Counted from the stretch's first letter, positions 1 to 8,567 are shown. The stretch: 64,000 nt of DNA from Rhodococcus sp. KBS0724 (GCF_005938745.2 NZ_VCBX02000001.1:4540501-4604500), one strand, 5' to 3'. Made by a program: numbers and translations. The notes: a model not told the origin generated them from the letters alone.

Positions 1-1301
1 CGCAAATCGAACAAACCACCCAAATTCTGTTCAAGTCCGACGACGGCTTGCTCCGTATGCTCACTCGTCGCGGCTACCACGGCGACCGGCATGTCGCGGG
101 GCGCCGGCTGATACATCGCACCGAGCATGACCGAGAGCATCAGCACAACCATGGCAAACGGGAAGAACGCGAGAGTGGCGTATCGAACCTTGTTGCTGGT
201 GGGGCGTGCTCCCGCTGTCAACGACTCCATCGTCACCTCAGGAGTACCACCTTCAGGACTGCGACGACGTTTGAGCGCGTCGACACCCAAGGTCGCGAGA
301 AGTGCCAACGCTGCGCCGAGAGCCAGGACGATCAGGTGCGAGCCGAGACCGTCGCCGCCGAAGTACAGCACCGATCGCAGAGCCTCACCCGTTGCCGCGG
401 TGGGCAGGAAACCGTGCAGCGTCGCGTAGATCGACGGCAGGGTGTAGACCGACATTCCCATGTTCGACGCCGGGACTCCGAGCACCATGATGAACAGCAT
501 GCCGACCAGAACCGCCATCGGCCCGAATATCCGCGTGAGGAACAACTGCACCGAACCCACAGCAAAGACGGCCAGCCAGGAGATTCCGAGAACAGCCGCC
601 GTATGTCCCTCCACTGCACCGAGAATCGGGCCCGTGACCAACCACACGAGCGCTGCGATCAGGGCAGACCATCCCGCTAGGAGTGGCACGACTCGACGGA
701 ATCGCAACAGCTCCGGCGAGTTCGACAGTGTGATGCTCAACGGCATGTAGCCCGCAAGCATGAGCGCTGTTGCCATGAACATCGCCGCCAGGCCAGCGGT
801 GTCGTGGGCCGGAAGTGGAGCCAGATCCTCGACTGTCACGTTGAGCCCCTGCTCCAGCACTTGTGGGGCAACGAGACCGGTGACGGTCGAGACCTGGGCA
901 GCGCCCGCCGCACTCGCGGTGTATACCGTTGCGGTGTCACCGCCCGCCGTGGGCAATGCCACAACTCCGGATACCTCACGGTCGAGAAGGAGTTGACGCG
1001 CTTCTTCCTCGCTGCCGACTACTCGCACGTCGACTGCTGACGGATCGGATGCTTCGAGCGCAGCAGCGAACTGATCGGCCTGCTGTATCGGCCCGGCAAT
1101 CGCGATCGGCATGTTGTTCGGGGACGGCGCATGCATCGCAGCCAGATACCCCGTGATCATCATGCCGACCATCAGGAAGGGCAGCAGAATCATCGCGACG
1201 TATCGCCCGATCTGCTCTTTTCGGGCGCGAGCGGCAGCGGCTTCGGCGTCCGTGGACTCGCCTGGTGGATGCTCGGTTTCCGGCGATGCGGTGGTGGTCA
1301 T
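1..1301 (-). CDS. Multispanning membrane protein (ABC-2/YhgE-like), 3' end outside window
   Basis: An open frame runs from ATG at 1301 off the left edge (about 433 codons seen, no stop). An AGGAG (1309-1313, complement) precedes the start. After a charged, Ala/Glu-rich N-terminus, a hydrophobic segment lies near residues 33-55. An extracytoplasmic stretch of roughly 125 residues follows, then about six hydrophobic segments. Around residue 370 the pattern restarts: RYATLAFFPFAMVVLML followed by an APRDMPVAVV stretch mirrors the N-terminal RYVAMILLPFLMVGMM and APSPNNMPIAIA. The protein therefore seems to be an internal duplication of a one-TM, ectodomain and membrane-bundle unit. This layout resembles ABC-2/YhgE/Pip or DUF3533-type export proteins; no ATPase is visible here. 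It is divergent from a TetR gene that probably controls it. Family assignment is tentative; the membrane topology is clear. Confidence 0.75.
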   Translation of the reverse strand, partial: MTTTASPETEHPPGESTDAEAAAARARKEQIGRYVAMILLPFLMVGMMITGYLAAMHAPSPNNMPIAIAGPIQQADQFAAALEASDPSAVDVRVVGSEEEARQLLLDREVSGVVALPTAGGDTATVYTASAAGAAQVSTVTGLVAPQVLEQGLNVTVEDLAPLPAHDTAGLAAMFMATALMLAGYMPLSITLSNSPELLRFRRVVPLLAGWSALIAALVWLVTGPILGAVEGHTAAVLGISWLAVFAVGSVQLFLTRIFGPMAVLVGMLFIMVLGVPASNMGMSVYTLPSIYATLHGFLPTAATGEALRSVLYFGGDGLGSHLIVLALGAALALLATLGVDALKRRRSPEGGTPEVTMESLTAGARPTSNKVRYATLAFFPFAMVVLMLSVMLGAMYQPAPRDMPVAVVAATSEHTEQAVVGLEQNLGGLFDL

Positions 1302-1320
1302 AGTCGAACTCCTAAATTTC

Positions 1321-1362
1321 AAAAATTACGCTGCGCGTCTTAAAAAAATTACGCCGCATGAC
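1321..1362. repeat. Tandem direct repeats, candidate TetR operator
   Basis: Two copies of AAAAATTACGC[T/C]GC occur at 1321-1333 and 1344-1356, 23 bp apart, and resemblance continues to about 1339 and 1362. They overlap the predicted -10 box of the divergent membrane-protein gene. That is where a repressor encoded by the neighbouring TetR gene could bind. Operator function is inferred from position only. Confidence 0.4.
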
Positions 1363-1374
1363 TTAGAATGGCAA
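1346..1374 (-). promoter_or_regulatory. Predicted promoter of the left-edge membrane protein
   Basis: On the minus strand TTGCCA (1369-1374) is followed after 17 bp by TAATTT (1346-1351), about 45 bp before the ATG at 1301. The match to a sigma-70-type promoter is reasonable, and the site lies in the divergent gap shared with the TetR gene. Confidence 0.45.
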
Positions 1375-1455
1375 TCGGTAGAGTCGTGACGTTGGTCCCA
1401 CTTCCGCGGCGTCGCGCCGGAAAGCCAGTCAGGGGACAAGTAGACGGAGGAAAAA

Positions 1456-2106
1456 ATGGGGCAACACGGAGACCGGGTACGGCAGTCATTGCTGGACTCA
1501 GCAGAGGAACTCTTTGCCACCCACGGCATCGACGCCGTGTCGAACCGCCATATCGCCGAACACGCCGGCAACGCCAATCACTCCGCGGTGGCCTACCACT
1601 TCGGCGGACGCGACGAACTCATCCGAGCCCTCTTGGAGCGCCACGCGACCGAGACCAGAATGCGCCGCACAGAACTTGTCGCCGTCATGGGCGAGAATCC
1701 CGATCTCCGAGACTTGCTGAGCTGCCTCATTCTTCCGTGGACCGATCAGCTGGCGTCGTTGCCGCGGCCGAGCTGGCGTGCGCGCCTACTGCAACAATTG
1801 AGGTCCGTGCCATCGGGAATCGAGCTCATCTCCATGATGTCGGACCCGCTCGAAGATGACCTCATTCAGCAAACGAGAGCCTTCCTCGTGGACGTGCCAC
1901 CACCCGTACTGGCCGGCCGGGCCTGGATCATGGGACGCATGGTCACCGACGTCTGCGCCCGGTACGAGTTGCTGGTCGAGCAAGATTCGATCGACCCGCA
2001 CTGGACTGACTTGGCCTACTTCATCGTCGACGCTGCCGTGGGCATTCTGTCGGCGCCTGTTACCAGCGTCGGAGACTTTCTCAGCGTGCGTACGACAGCT
2101 AGTTGA
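1456..2106 (+). CDS. TetR family transcriptional regulator
   Basis: 216 residues, ATG start with GGAGG about 5 bases upstream (1446-1450). The N-terminal helix-turn-helix is clear: LLDSAEELFATHGIDAVSNRHIAEHAG, then a recognition segment ending in AVAYHFGGRDELIRALLERH (about residues 10-60). The C-terminal two thirds are helical and variable, as expected of a ligand-binding domain. The gene is divergent from a membrane protein with export-type architecture, the classic arrangement for local autoregulation and efflux control. Its stop overlaps the end of eccB on the other strand by 8 bp (2099-2106). The ligand cannot be predicted. Confidence 0.88.
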   Translation: MGQHGDRVRQSLLDSAEELFATHGIDAVSNRHIAEHAGNANHSAVAYHFGGRDELIRALLERHATETRMRRTELVAVMGENPDLRDLLSCLILPWTDQLASLPRPSWRARLLQQLRSVPSGIELISMMSDPLEDDLIQQTRAFLVDVPPPVLAGRAWIMGRMVTDVCARYELLVEQDSIDPHWTDLAYFIVDAAVGILSAPVTSVGDFLSVRTTAS

Positions 2107-3562
2107 CCGGCGCCGCCGGAAACGGATCGGGTGCCATTCCATCATGTGCAACAAGGGCATTCGATCTGTCGAGCGACGGCCCCGAGGCCAATAACTCCAA
2201 CATTTGCCAAGGCGCACGATCGGGGGGCCTCGACAGTCCGAGCGCCTTGGCCGAATCTTCGTTCGGCACGCCGTATTTCACGCCGGTATCGGCAACATAG
2301 AACACACTGTCGCGCCGAGTGCTATCCGTCTCGATCCCGGTCGCTTGAACAAATCCCCCCATACCCGGGGCAATGTAGGCAAAATCCAGCCGATCCCCCG
2401 AACCGTCCGCCTGCACCAGTGCAACCACCCTGGCGTCGGCAGCAATCGGCAAGTCGCTGCCGACGACCACACTCGAGCTCGCGGAGCTGCGCTGCGCCGC
2501 AACCGAGACCGGATCCGGTTTCCAGACAAGACAACTGACCGGAGCTGCGTCTTCGTTCACGACACTCGGGGCCACCGCCGGGAGTGCAGCAGTGGCAAGC
2601 TCATTCACCGAGGGAATGCGATTGATCGCATCTGGAGTCACAGTGGCAATCCCCGAGTCACCCTGCGAATCAGCGAAGTAGATCAGTTGCGCCACAGCTG
2701 AACCGACCTTCTGGATACCGTTCTCGAGCACGACGTAGTACATCATCTCAGCGCCGGCGGACACTTGAACAACAGATCCGACTGTCTTGTCCGCCAATGG
2801 ATACCGCGGCACCGTACCAAGACCACGAATGGACGGAGCCTGGATGCGCGGAACCTCCGGGATTGCATTGAGCATGCCGATACTGATCGGCCGCGGCTCG
2901 ATTCCTTCCAGTCCCAATGCTCGCGTGATCGCCGGATCGCCGATGTCGATCGCGGCCCGTTTCCCGTCGTAGACGAGAAAATGATCACCACCGGAACGCA
3001 CGAGAAGCGCCTGATCAGAAGGCAAGTACGACGCCACGTCGCGCATCTCGGGTTCGCCGACCAGCACCGTCGAGGTTATGGATCGACTGCCGTCGGCGCC
3101 TACTGTGTCGCACACGGTCCAGGGCGCATTTGTCGGATCTGCCGCCTCCGGCAGTGCCGACGGCCCACCTGGTATCCCGACCAGCGCTCCCCGAGGCTTA
3201 CCGTCGATTTCGGATTCCTTCACGATCGAAGGCTTGTCCGGCGAACCGATGATCAACCTCGCAGACGCAAGATTCAGAACCGGGTGAAATGTACCCTCCA
3301 TTGCGACAAACATTGCACCCGAGTCTTTTCCGACCACGATGGTTGCGTCGGCAATCTTGTCCTGAGGCCGAAAAAGCGCAAGCACGCCGCACCCCGCAAG
3401 ACCCAACGACGCCAGCACGATACCGACGACCAGAGCCCTCGATTGCGATCGCATCGGATCGTGCAACATCCGCACATCCCGCCTGACCAGTGCATGTTCC
3501 ATGCGCCGCACCAGGAAGCGGTATCCGTTGACCTGCCATCGAGTTGTAGGTGTAGCAGCCAT
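2099..3562 (-). CDS. eccB: Type VII (ESX) secretion core protein EccB
   Basis: 487 residues from ATG 3562, chosen because GGGGGGAAAG sits just upstream and the protein then starts with the family-typical TTRWQVNGYRFLVRRMEHAL. An in-frame extension to 3694 lacks family similarity. EccB is a membrane subunit of the ESX translocon. It has a short cytosolic N-terminus, one transmembrane helix (about residues 43-63, followed by FRPQD) and a large periplasmic domain. Two conserved cysteines (in WTVCDTV and in VSCLVWKP) probably form the family disulfide. The position, separated from truA by accessory genes, recalls the mycobacterial ESX-4 locus. EccC, EccD, MycP and Esx substrates are not in this window. 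It is divergent from eccE. Confidence 0.93.
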   Translation of the reverse strand: MAATPTTRWQVNGYRFLVRRMEHALVRRDVRMLHDPMRSQSRALVVGIVLASLGLAGCGVLALFRPQDKIADATIVVGKDSGAMFVAMEGTFHPVLNLASARLIIGSPDKPSIVKESEIDGKPRGALVGIPGGPSALPEAADPTNAPWTVCDTVGADGSRSITSTVLVGEPEMRDVASYLPSDQALLVRSGGDHFLVYDGKRAAIDIGDPAITRALGLEGIEPRPISIGMLNAIPEVPRIQAPSIRGLGTVPRYPLADKTVGSVVQVSAGAEMMYYVVLENGIQKVGSAVAQLIYFADSQGDSGIATVTPDAINRIPSVNELATAALPAVAPSVVNEDAAPVSCLVWKPDPVSVAAQRSSASSSVVVGSDLPIAADARVVALVQADGSGDRLDFAYIAPGMGGFVQATGIETDSTRRDSVFYVADTGVKYGVPNEDSAKALGLSRPPDRAPWQMLELLASGPSLDRSNALVAHDGMAPDPFPAAPVN

Positions 3563-3624
3563 CTTTCCCCCCGTACCTGACATCCCCTGAGATGACACAG
3601 TACAGTTCCCCCGGGGGTGGAACC

Positions 3625-5268
3625 GTGGACAGATCACGTTTGAAGAACTGGCCGTCGTCGCACAGGATCTCGGCGCGCCAGCTCGTGGTTGCACAGGCCG
3701 TGGGTATCAGCGCAGCGTGCCTCGCCCTGTTTGCCGGACTCGAACTGCAGTGGGCAATCGTGATCGCATGCATCGTCGCTGTGATTCTGCTGTTGCAGAT
3801 CGGTGGACGATCGATCGCGACGTGGATACAGACCGCCATTCGCTACCTACGAGGGCGCCAGACCTCCAGCGGTACCATCGTGAGCTTCCAGACGCCGAGC
3901 GAGCAATCCATCGGCCTACGCGTGGACGGTTCGACGCTGGTGAGCGTCGTCGAGATCATGGCGCCACACGACTATCTGACGCGAATCGGACGAACGTCAT
4001 TCGACGCGTCGCATGCCCTTCCCACTGCCGCACTCGCAGATTGTCTTCACCAACACGACATTTCGCTCACCGGGATCGACATCGTCAGCCACGGATTTCG
4101 AGTGGCGTCCGGAACACCGGCAACCGAAGTGTACGACCGTCTCATCGGCCCACTACCCGCCACGGCCACCAGAATCGTTTGGCTTGCACTACGATTCGAC
4201 CGAATCGAAGGTTCCGATGCCGTCGACCGGCGCGGTGGTGGCGACGACGGAGCATCTCGCAGCATCGCTGTCGCGACAAGTCGCGTGGTCCGGGTTCTCG
4301 AAGCCGCCGGTGCCCGGGCACGCATCTTGACAGCACCCGAGATCTCCTCGTCGATCGCACAGGTCAGTCGCGGTGTGGAAGTCGCAGACGTGGCCCAAAC
4401 ATGGTATTCCACACCACTTCCCGGTGTATCGAATCTCGGTTACGGAATCGAACCGAAGTCGATCACCAAAGACAGTCTTGCGCAGGTGTGGGCGGCCGCG
4501 ACACTGGGTACCTCGGTCACGGTTCGACTCCGACCGCGCCCCGAAACCGGACTGACAACAGTGAGCGCAACGTGTCGATTCACAACTCGGCATCTCCCGA
4601 AGACTGCCCCGGTCGCCGGGCTGGTATCCATGCGTGGCCGCCAACACGATGCTCTGCTGACCAACGTGCCGACAGCACTCACCGCGCTCGACTCCATCTC
4701 GCCCGCTCGAACGATGGATGCTGCCGAACTGACCGCACTCGAGCTCCCACTAGCGGGATGCGGACAACTTCTCGGATCCGATGATCGAGGCCAAGGCGTT
4801 GCTGCCCTCGTTGCGGGAACCGGCGTGAATACCGTCTTCGTAGCCGGGGAACTCTATCTCGCTCAACAATTGATCTTCCGTGCCGTCGCCACCGGAACCC
4901 GCGTTCTGATCCATACGGATCGGCCCGAGACCTGGACACCCTTGATCGACTCGATGGGGGTGCCCGATCGCCTCCGAGTTTCCGGCCACGGACAAGGAGC
5001 CGAGGGAACCTTCAACGCCGTTGTCTTCGACGGTGTTCGGGCTCTTCCCCCGCGTGCCGGTGTCACCGCGGTCTACGTGTACGGCACCCCGGCGCAATGG
5101 CCCGAGATCGATCCCGATCTCACGATCGTCCAGCCGAATGCTCTCGGGGATCGGATTGTTGTTGCAACGAACAAGACGAGCGTCGAACTCACTTTGGTGA
5201 CCATCGCCGCTGAAACATCTTTCATCGGACGGCCGCGGGCAGGGGCCGAGTTCCCGGTGCCGTCGTAG
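3625..5268 (+). CDS. eccE: Type VII secretion protein EccE
   Basis: About 547 residues. Two hydrophobic helices near the N-terminus (about residues 19-36 and 38-56) precede a long soluble domain, the EccE plan: ISARQLVVAQ, two TMs, then TWIQTAIRYLRGR and a segment resembling the EccE core (GLRVDGSTLVSVVEIMAPHDYLTRIG). EccE is a peripheral membrane subunit of ESX translocons and is absent from mycobacterial ESX-4 but present in related actinobacterial loci. I prefer the GTG at 3625 (GGGGGTGG just upstream) over the in-frame ATG at 3592, which has no ribosome-binding site and would leave only 29 bp to eccB. The gene is divergent from eccB and ends 5 bp from the convergent FMN reductase. Confidence 0.82.
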   Translation: MDRSRLKNWPSSHRISARQLVVAQAVGISAACLALFAGLELQWAIVIACIVAVILLLQIGGRSIATWIQTAIRYLRGRQTSSGTIVSFQTPSEQSIGLRVDGSTLVSVVEIMAPHDYLTRIGRTSFDASHALPTAALADCLHQHDISLTGIDIVSHGFRVASGTPATEVYDRLIGPLPATATRIVWLALRFDRIEGSDAVDRRGGGDDGASRSIAVATSRVVRVLEAAGARARILTAPEISSSIAQVSRGVEVADVAQTWYSTPLPGVSNLGYGIEPKSITKDSLAQVWAAATLGTSVTVRLRPRPETGLTTVSATCRFTTRHLPKTAPVAGLVSMRGRQHDALLTNVPTALTALDSISPARTMDAAELTALELPLAGCGQLLGSDDRGQGVAALVAGTGVNTVFVAGELYLAQQLIFRAVATGTRVLIHTDRPETWTPLIDSMGVPDRLRVSGHGQGAEGTFNAVVFDGVRALPPRAGVTAVYVYGTPAQWPEIDPDLTIVQPNALGDRIVVATNKTSVELTLVTIAAETSFIGRPRAGAEFPVPS

Positions 5269-5273
5269 CCGGG

Positions 5274-5831
5274 TCACCCGGGATAGGGCTGCCGCCCGCG
5301 ATGGTCGCGCAGTCCTCGTCCCCACCAGTCCAATTGGTCGATCATCCGGTCGGCGGCATCCGATGCGATCGGGTCGAGAACAGGATTTGGTGCACGAAAT
5401 TGCTTGCGGGCCTGGTGGATACTCACGCTTTGGCGAACCGAGACCATGTGCAATTCGGCTACCACCTGACGCAGTTGTTCCGTCGCTCGCAAACCGCCCG
5501 ACACTCCCCCGTACGACACGAAACCGATCGGCTTTGCCCGCCATTCGTGTTTCACCGAGTCGAGAGCCGTCTTCAGAGAAGCGGAATATCCATGGTTGTA
5601 CTCGGGTGTGACCGCAACAACGGCGTCGGCGCGCTCGATGCGTCGACGCAATTGTTCGGTGGCTTCCGACGGCGAAAAATCCGTTGGAAGCACCAATTCG
5701 GCGAGGTCGATGACCGAGACAGACCAATCCGGTTGCTGCGCAGCACGCGCAACAAACCAATCGGCCACAGCCATACCGATTCGTCCCTCGCGCACGGAAC
5801 CGACAATTACCTCGACAAACAGATCGGTCAT
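5274..5831 (-). CDS. NADPH-dependent FMN reductase family oxidoreductase
   Basis: 185 residues, flavodoxin-like fold. The N-terminal GSVREGRIG loop binds the FMN phosphate, and TPEYNHGYSASLKTALD (about residues 75-92) is the signature of NAD(P)H-dependent FMN/quinone reductases. A glycine-rich SYGGVSGGLRA follows. Its ATG overlaps the stop of the upstream TetR gene by 4 bp (ATGA), so the two are translationally coupled and the regulator probably controls the reductase. Likely role: soluble flavin or quinone reduction in redox-stress or xenobiotic metabolism. The exact substrate is unknown. Length is normal for the family. Confidence 0.88.
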   Translation of the reverse strand: MTDLFVEVIVGSVREGRIGMAVADWFVARAAQQPDWSVSVIDLAELVLPTDFSPSEATEQLRRRIERADAVVAVTPEYNHGYSASLKTALDSVKHEWRAKPIGFVSYGGVSGGLRATEQLRQVVAELHMVSVRQSVSIHQARKQFRAPNPVLDPIASDAADRMIDQLDWWGRGLRDHRGRQPYPG

Positions 5832-6421
5832 GTCGTTGATGGTAACGGCGCACCTGTCGCAGCAATCCCGGTGGTGATGAGGGCGGCAAGTTCGCGGTAC
5901 GCCTGCGCGTCGTCCAATCCGGTCGCCTTGTAGACGTCACGTTGCTGTATCCGCACCATCGTGGTCGAGGCGGCGTCAGCGACAAACGATGCGTGCACTT
6001 CGCGAAACGCGCCGGTCTCCACACCTCGAACAATCAGTTCGCGAACTCGACTCGCCGCGATCGAGGTGTTCTTCTCGTACACCTGACGCGCCGACGCGGA
6101 CGCGGCGAGGTCCTCCATGAACTGGTGTGATGCGGCGGAAAGTTGATCGCCGACGGCTTCGAGGTATGCGCTCACCTGCTGCAATGGATCCGTGTGCGCC
6201 GCAACCGCGTCTTCGACGGCACTTGTCGCTGCACGAAAGAAATGAACCGTGACGGCGCGCACGAGATCATCTTTGCCGGCCGCAACCGTGTAGAGGGTGC
6301 TCTTGGAGCAATGCAGACGCGCAGCTATCTCGTCGAGAGTGAGATGAGCAAATCCTTCACCGAGGAAAAGCTCGACCAACTGATCGAATAGCTGCGCTCT
6401 GCGTGCCGTCACTCTTGCCAT
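5828..6421 (-). CDS. TetR family transcriptional regulator
   Basis: 197 residues. The N-terminal DNA-binding domain is typical: FDQLVELFLGEGFAHLTLDEIAARLHCSKSTLYTVAAGKDDLVRAV (about residues 12-57). The C-terminal part resembles TetR_C domains of lipid or xenobiotic regulators. The gene is first in a two-gene unit with the FMN reductase and is divergent from an acyl-CoA dehydrogenase, only 57 bp from that gene's preferred start. The shared gap has repeated AGTACT blocks that overlap a predicted promoter. No Shine-Dalgarno is evident before the ATG, so the mRNA may be leaderless or nearly so. Probable target: the divergent dehydrogenase plus its own operon. Confidence 0.88.
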   Translation of the reverse strand: MARVTARRAQLFDQLVELFLGEGFAHLTLDEIAARLHCSKSTLYTVAAGKDDLVRAVTVHFFRAATSAVEDAVAAHTDPLQQVSAYLEAVGDQLSAASHQFMEDLAASASARQVYEKNTSIAASRVRELIVRGVETGAFREVHASFVADAASTTMVRIQQRDVYKATGLDDAQAYRELAALITTGIAATGAPLPSTT

Positions 6422-6456
6422 ACTAGAAACAGTACTGCAGTATCGTTGTCAGTACT
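6415..6456. promoter_or_regulatory. Divergent promoter with candidate TetR operator
   Basis: On the plus strand TTGCCA (6415-6420), a 17 bp spacer and CAGTAT (6438-6443) form a plausible promoter for the acyl-CoA dehydrogenase. TACTGCAGTA at 6433-6442 is a perfect palindrome, and AGTACT recurs at 6431-6436 and 6451-6456, 20 bp apart. Binding by the adjacent TetR protein would cover the -10 box. Function is inferred. Confidence 0.45.
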
Positions 6457-6478
6457 ACTACAGAAACAGGAGTCGACA

Positions 6479-7621
6479 GTGCCGGTCGAACGTCTGATGC
6501 CCAGCCAAGAAGCTCGCGATCTCATCGAACTGACCCGAGACGTGGCAGACAAGGTCCTCGCCCCCAAGGTCAACGAATACGAGAAGGCCGAGAAGTACCC
6601 GGACGGAGTCTTCCCCGCACTCGGCCAAGCCGGGCTGCTGAGCCTGCCGTACCCCGAGGAATTCGGCGGCGGCGATCAGCCGTACGAGGTCTACTTGCAG
6701 GTTCTCGAAGAGATTGCCTCACGTTGGGCTGCGGTAGCCGTCGCAGTGAGCGTTCACAGCCTCTCCTGCTTCCCACTCTTCACCTTCGGCACCGACGAGC
6801 AGAAGAACAAGTGGCTGCCGGACATGTTGGGCGGCAATACCATCGGCGCCTACAGCCTCTCCGAAGCCCAGGCAGGATCCGACGCAGCAGCACTGTCCTG
6901 CAAGGCTGCACCCGTCGACGGCGGATACCGCATCAACGGCAGCAAAGCCTGGATCACGAACGGCGGCAAGGCAGACTTCTACAACCTCTTCGCCCGCACC
7001 AGCGACGACGGCTCACGCGGCATCTCCTGCCTCCTGGTGGACAAGGACACCGAAGGCCTGAGTTTCGGCAAACCCGAGGAAAAGATGGGACTGCGTGCGG
7101 TTCCCACCGCCTCCGCGAACTACGACGACGCCTTCATTCCTGACGAGCGCCTCATCGGCCAACGCGGTCAGGGACTTCCCATTGCGTTCAGCGCCCTCGA
7201 CTCCGGCCGGTTGGGTATCGCAGCAGTTGCAGTCGGCATCGCCCAGGGCGCACTCGACGACGCGGTTGCCTACGCCAAGGAACGTAAGGCTTTCGGCAAG
7301 CGGATCATCGATCATCAGGGGCTCGGCTTCATTCTCGCCGACATGGCCGCAGCCGTCGACTCGGCACGTGCCACCTACCTCGATGCGGCCCGCCGCCGCG
7401 ACGCCGGAGTGCCGTACTCCCGCAACGCCAGCGTCGCCAAACTGATTGCCACGGACGCCGCGATGAAGGTCACGACCGACGCCGTACAGGTATTCGGCGG
7501 CTACGGCTACACCCAGGACTTCCCGGTCGAACGGTACATGCGTGAAGCCAAGATTACCCAGATCTTCGAGGGCACCAACCAGATTCAGCGTCTGGTCATC
7601 GCCCGCCAATTGGCGGGATAG
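6479..7621 (+). CDS. Acyl-CoA dehydrogenase
   Basis: 380 residues from GTG 6479, chosen for AGGAG at 6468-6472; an in-frame TTG at 6446 lies inside the operator region. This is an FAD-dependent alpha,beta-dehydrogenase of acyl-CoA thioesters, normally passing electrons to ETF. Both family signatures are present: AYSLSEAQAGSDAAAL (about residues 120-140) and VFGGYGYTQDFPVERYMREAK near the C-terminus. The catalytic glutamate of short/medium-chain enzymes is in QIFEGTNQIQR. Length is normal. Divergence from a TetR gene suggests substrate-responsive expression in fatty- or branched-acid degradation. Chain-length preference cannot be read from sequence alone. Confidence 0.92.
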   Translation: MPVERLMPSQEARDLIELTRDVADKVLAPKVNEYEKAEKYPDGVFPALGQAGLLSLPYPEEFGGGDQPYEVYLQVLEEIASRWAAVAVAVSVHSLSCFPLFTFGTDEQKNKWLPDMLGGNTIGAYSLSEAQAGSDAAALSCKAAPVDGGYRINGSKAWITNGGKADFYNLFARTSDDGSRGISCLLVDKDTEGLSFGKPEEKMGLRAVPTASANYDDAFIPDERLIGQRGQGLPIAFSALDSGRLGIAAVAVGIAQGALDDAVAYAKERKAFGKRIIDHQGLGFILADMAAAVDSARATYLDAARRRDAGVPYSRNASVAKLIATDAAMKVTTDAVQVFGGYGYTQDFPVERYMREAKITQIFEGTNQIQRLVIARQLAG

Positions 7622-7632
7622 CGATCTACGAC

Positions 7633-7664
7633 AATTGCCCTCCCACAATCGTGGGAGGGCAATT
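7633..7664. terminator. Bidirectional hairpin between acyl-CoA dehydrogenase and truA
   Basis: A perfect 14 bp stem (AATTGCCCTCCCAC at 7633-7646, pairing with 7651-7664) closes on a 4-base AATC loop. It lies 11 bases after the dehydrogenase stop and 13 bases after the convergent truA stop, with short T-containing flanks. It probably terminates both transcripts. Confidence 0.8.
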
Positions 7665-7677
7665 TCCGTATGAGCGC

Positions 7678-8562
7678 TCAGTCGCCGCAGCAACCGCCGA
7701 CCGACGGCAATTCGCGGGTCTCACGGGTAATCGCGTTGCGGGCCGCCAACTCCGAGTAGTCCGGGTAATCGACTCGCACCAACGACAATCCATGAGCGGG
7801 CGCCACCAGGATGGAACTCGACCGCGAGGTTTCATCGAGCAACCCGGCCAGCCAATCCGACGTACGACGCCCCTCGCCGACGGACAATACGGCGCCGACA
7901 AGACTCCGGACCATCGACCAGCAGAACGCGTCGGCATTCACGTAGGCAGTGAACACCGTGCCCTCTTGTACCCAGTCGAACCGCTGAAGTTCGCGTACCG
8001 TCGTTGCACCTTCGCGGCGCTTACAGAATGCGGCAAAGTCGTGGAGCCCCAGAAGCCGCTGCGACGCTTCCTGCATCGCAGACAGATCAAGAGGCTTCGG
8101 GTACGAAACCATGTCACGCACACGAAGTGGTTCGACGCCGAACATCGCGTTGGACACCCGGTACTCGTAATAGCGTCGCATCGCGGAGAATCGCGCGTCG
8201 AAATCCGCCGGGACAACGGAAATATTCTTGACTCGAACATCTTTCGGCAAGAACCGAGCGAGTCGCCGAACCAACCGCGACGGATCGGCCGGCAGGAGAT
8301 CAGCGGGCACGTCGACGTGCGCCACCTGGCCACTCGCGTGGACGCCGGCGTCCGTCCGACCGGCGACAGTCAACTGAACGGGTTGCCGTAGAACAGTTCC
8401 CAGTTTGTCTTCGATCTCACCGCACACCGTGCGTAGATCGGACTGCCGGGCCCACCCGGAGAAATCGGTGCCGTCGTAGGAAATGTCGAGCCGCAATCGA
8501 ACGAGCCCGCCGTCCCCGAGGGGGGCGGCGGGCTCGTTCGATTCAGCGTGTGCTGAAACCAA
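7678..8562 (-). CDS. truA: tRNA pseudouridine(38-40) synthase TruA
   Basis: 294 codons if started at TTG 8562. TruA converts uridines 38-40 of tRNA anticodon arms to pseudouridine. The catalytic aspartate lies in [17 protein letters not shown]; the N-terminal [16 protein letters not shown] and the later RRYYEYRV and [14 protein letters not shown] blocks are diagnostic. Last gene of the alpha operon, 5 bp after rplQ. The first 20 or so codons are unusual because they lie within a strong inverted repeat (8498-8540), a terminator-like structure. Translation may instead begin at TTG 8496, giving 272 residues beginning just before the conserved LDISYDG. The start is therefore uncertain; the function is not. 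Confidence 0.93.
   Translation of the reverse strand: MVSAHAESNEPAAPLGDGGLVRLRLDISYDGTDFSGWARQSDLRTVCGEIEDKLGTVLRQPVQLTVAGRTDAGVHASGQVAHVDVPADLLPADPSRLVRRLARFLPKDVRVKNISVVPADFDARFSAMRRYYEYRVSNAMFGVEPLRVRDMVSYPKPLDLSAMQEASQRLLGLHDFAAFCKRREGATTVRELQRFDWVQEGTVFTAYVNADAFCWSMVRSLVGAVLSVGEGRRTSDWLAGLLDETSRSSSILVAPAHGLSLVRVDYPDYSELAARNAITRETRELPSVGGCCGD
8498..8540 (-). terminator. Strong hairpin after rplQ, overlapping the truA 5' end
   Basis: CGAACGAGCCCGCCG (8498-8512) pairs perfectly with 8526-8540, a 15 bp GC-rich stem with a 13-base loop, about 28 bases after the rplQ stop. No U tract follows. It may end or attenuate ribosomal-operon transcription before truA. Confidence 0.6.
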
Positions 8563-8567
8563 GGGAA

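Noticed and set aside
4750..6033. 427-codon minus-strand frame across eccE, the FMN reductase and a TetR gene
   Set aside because: It overlaps three recognisable genes in other frames and has an Arg-rich shadow composition.
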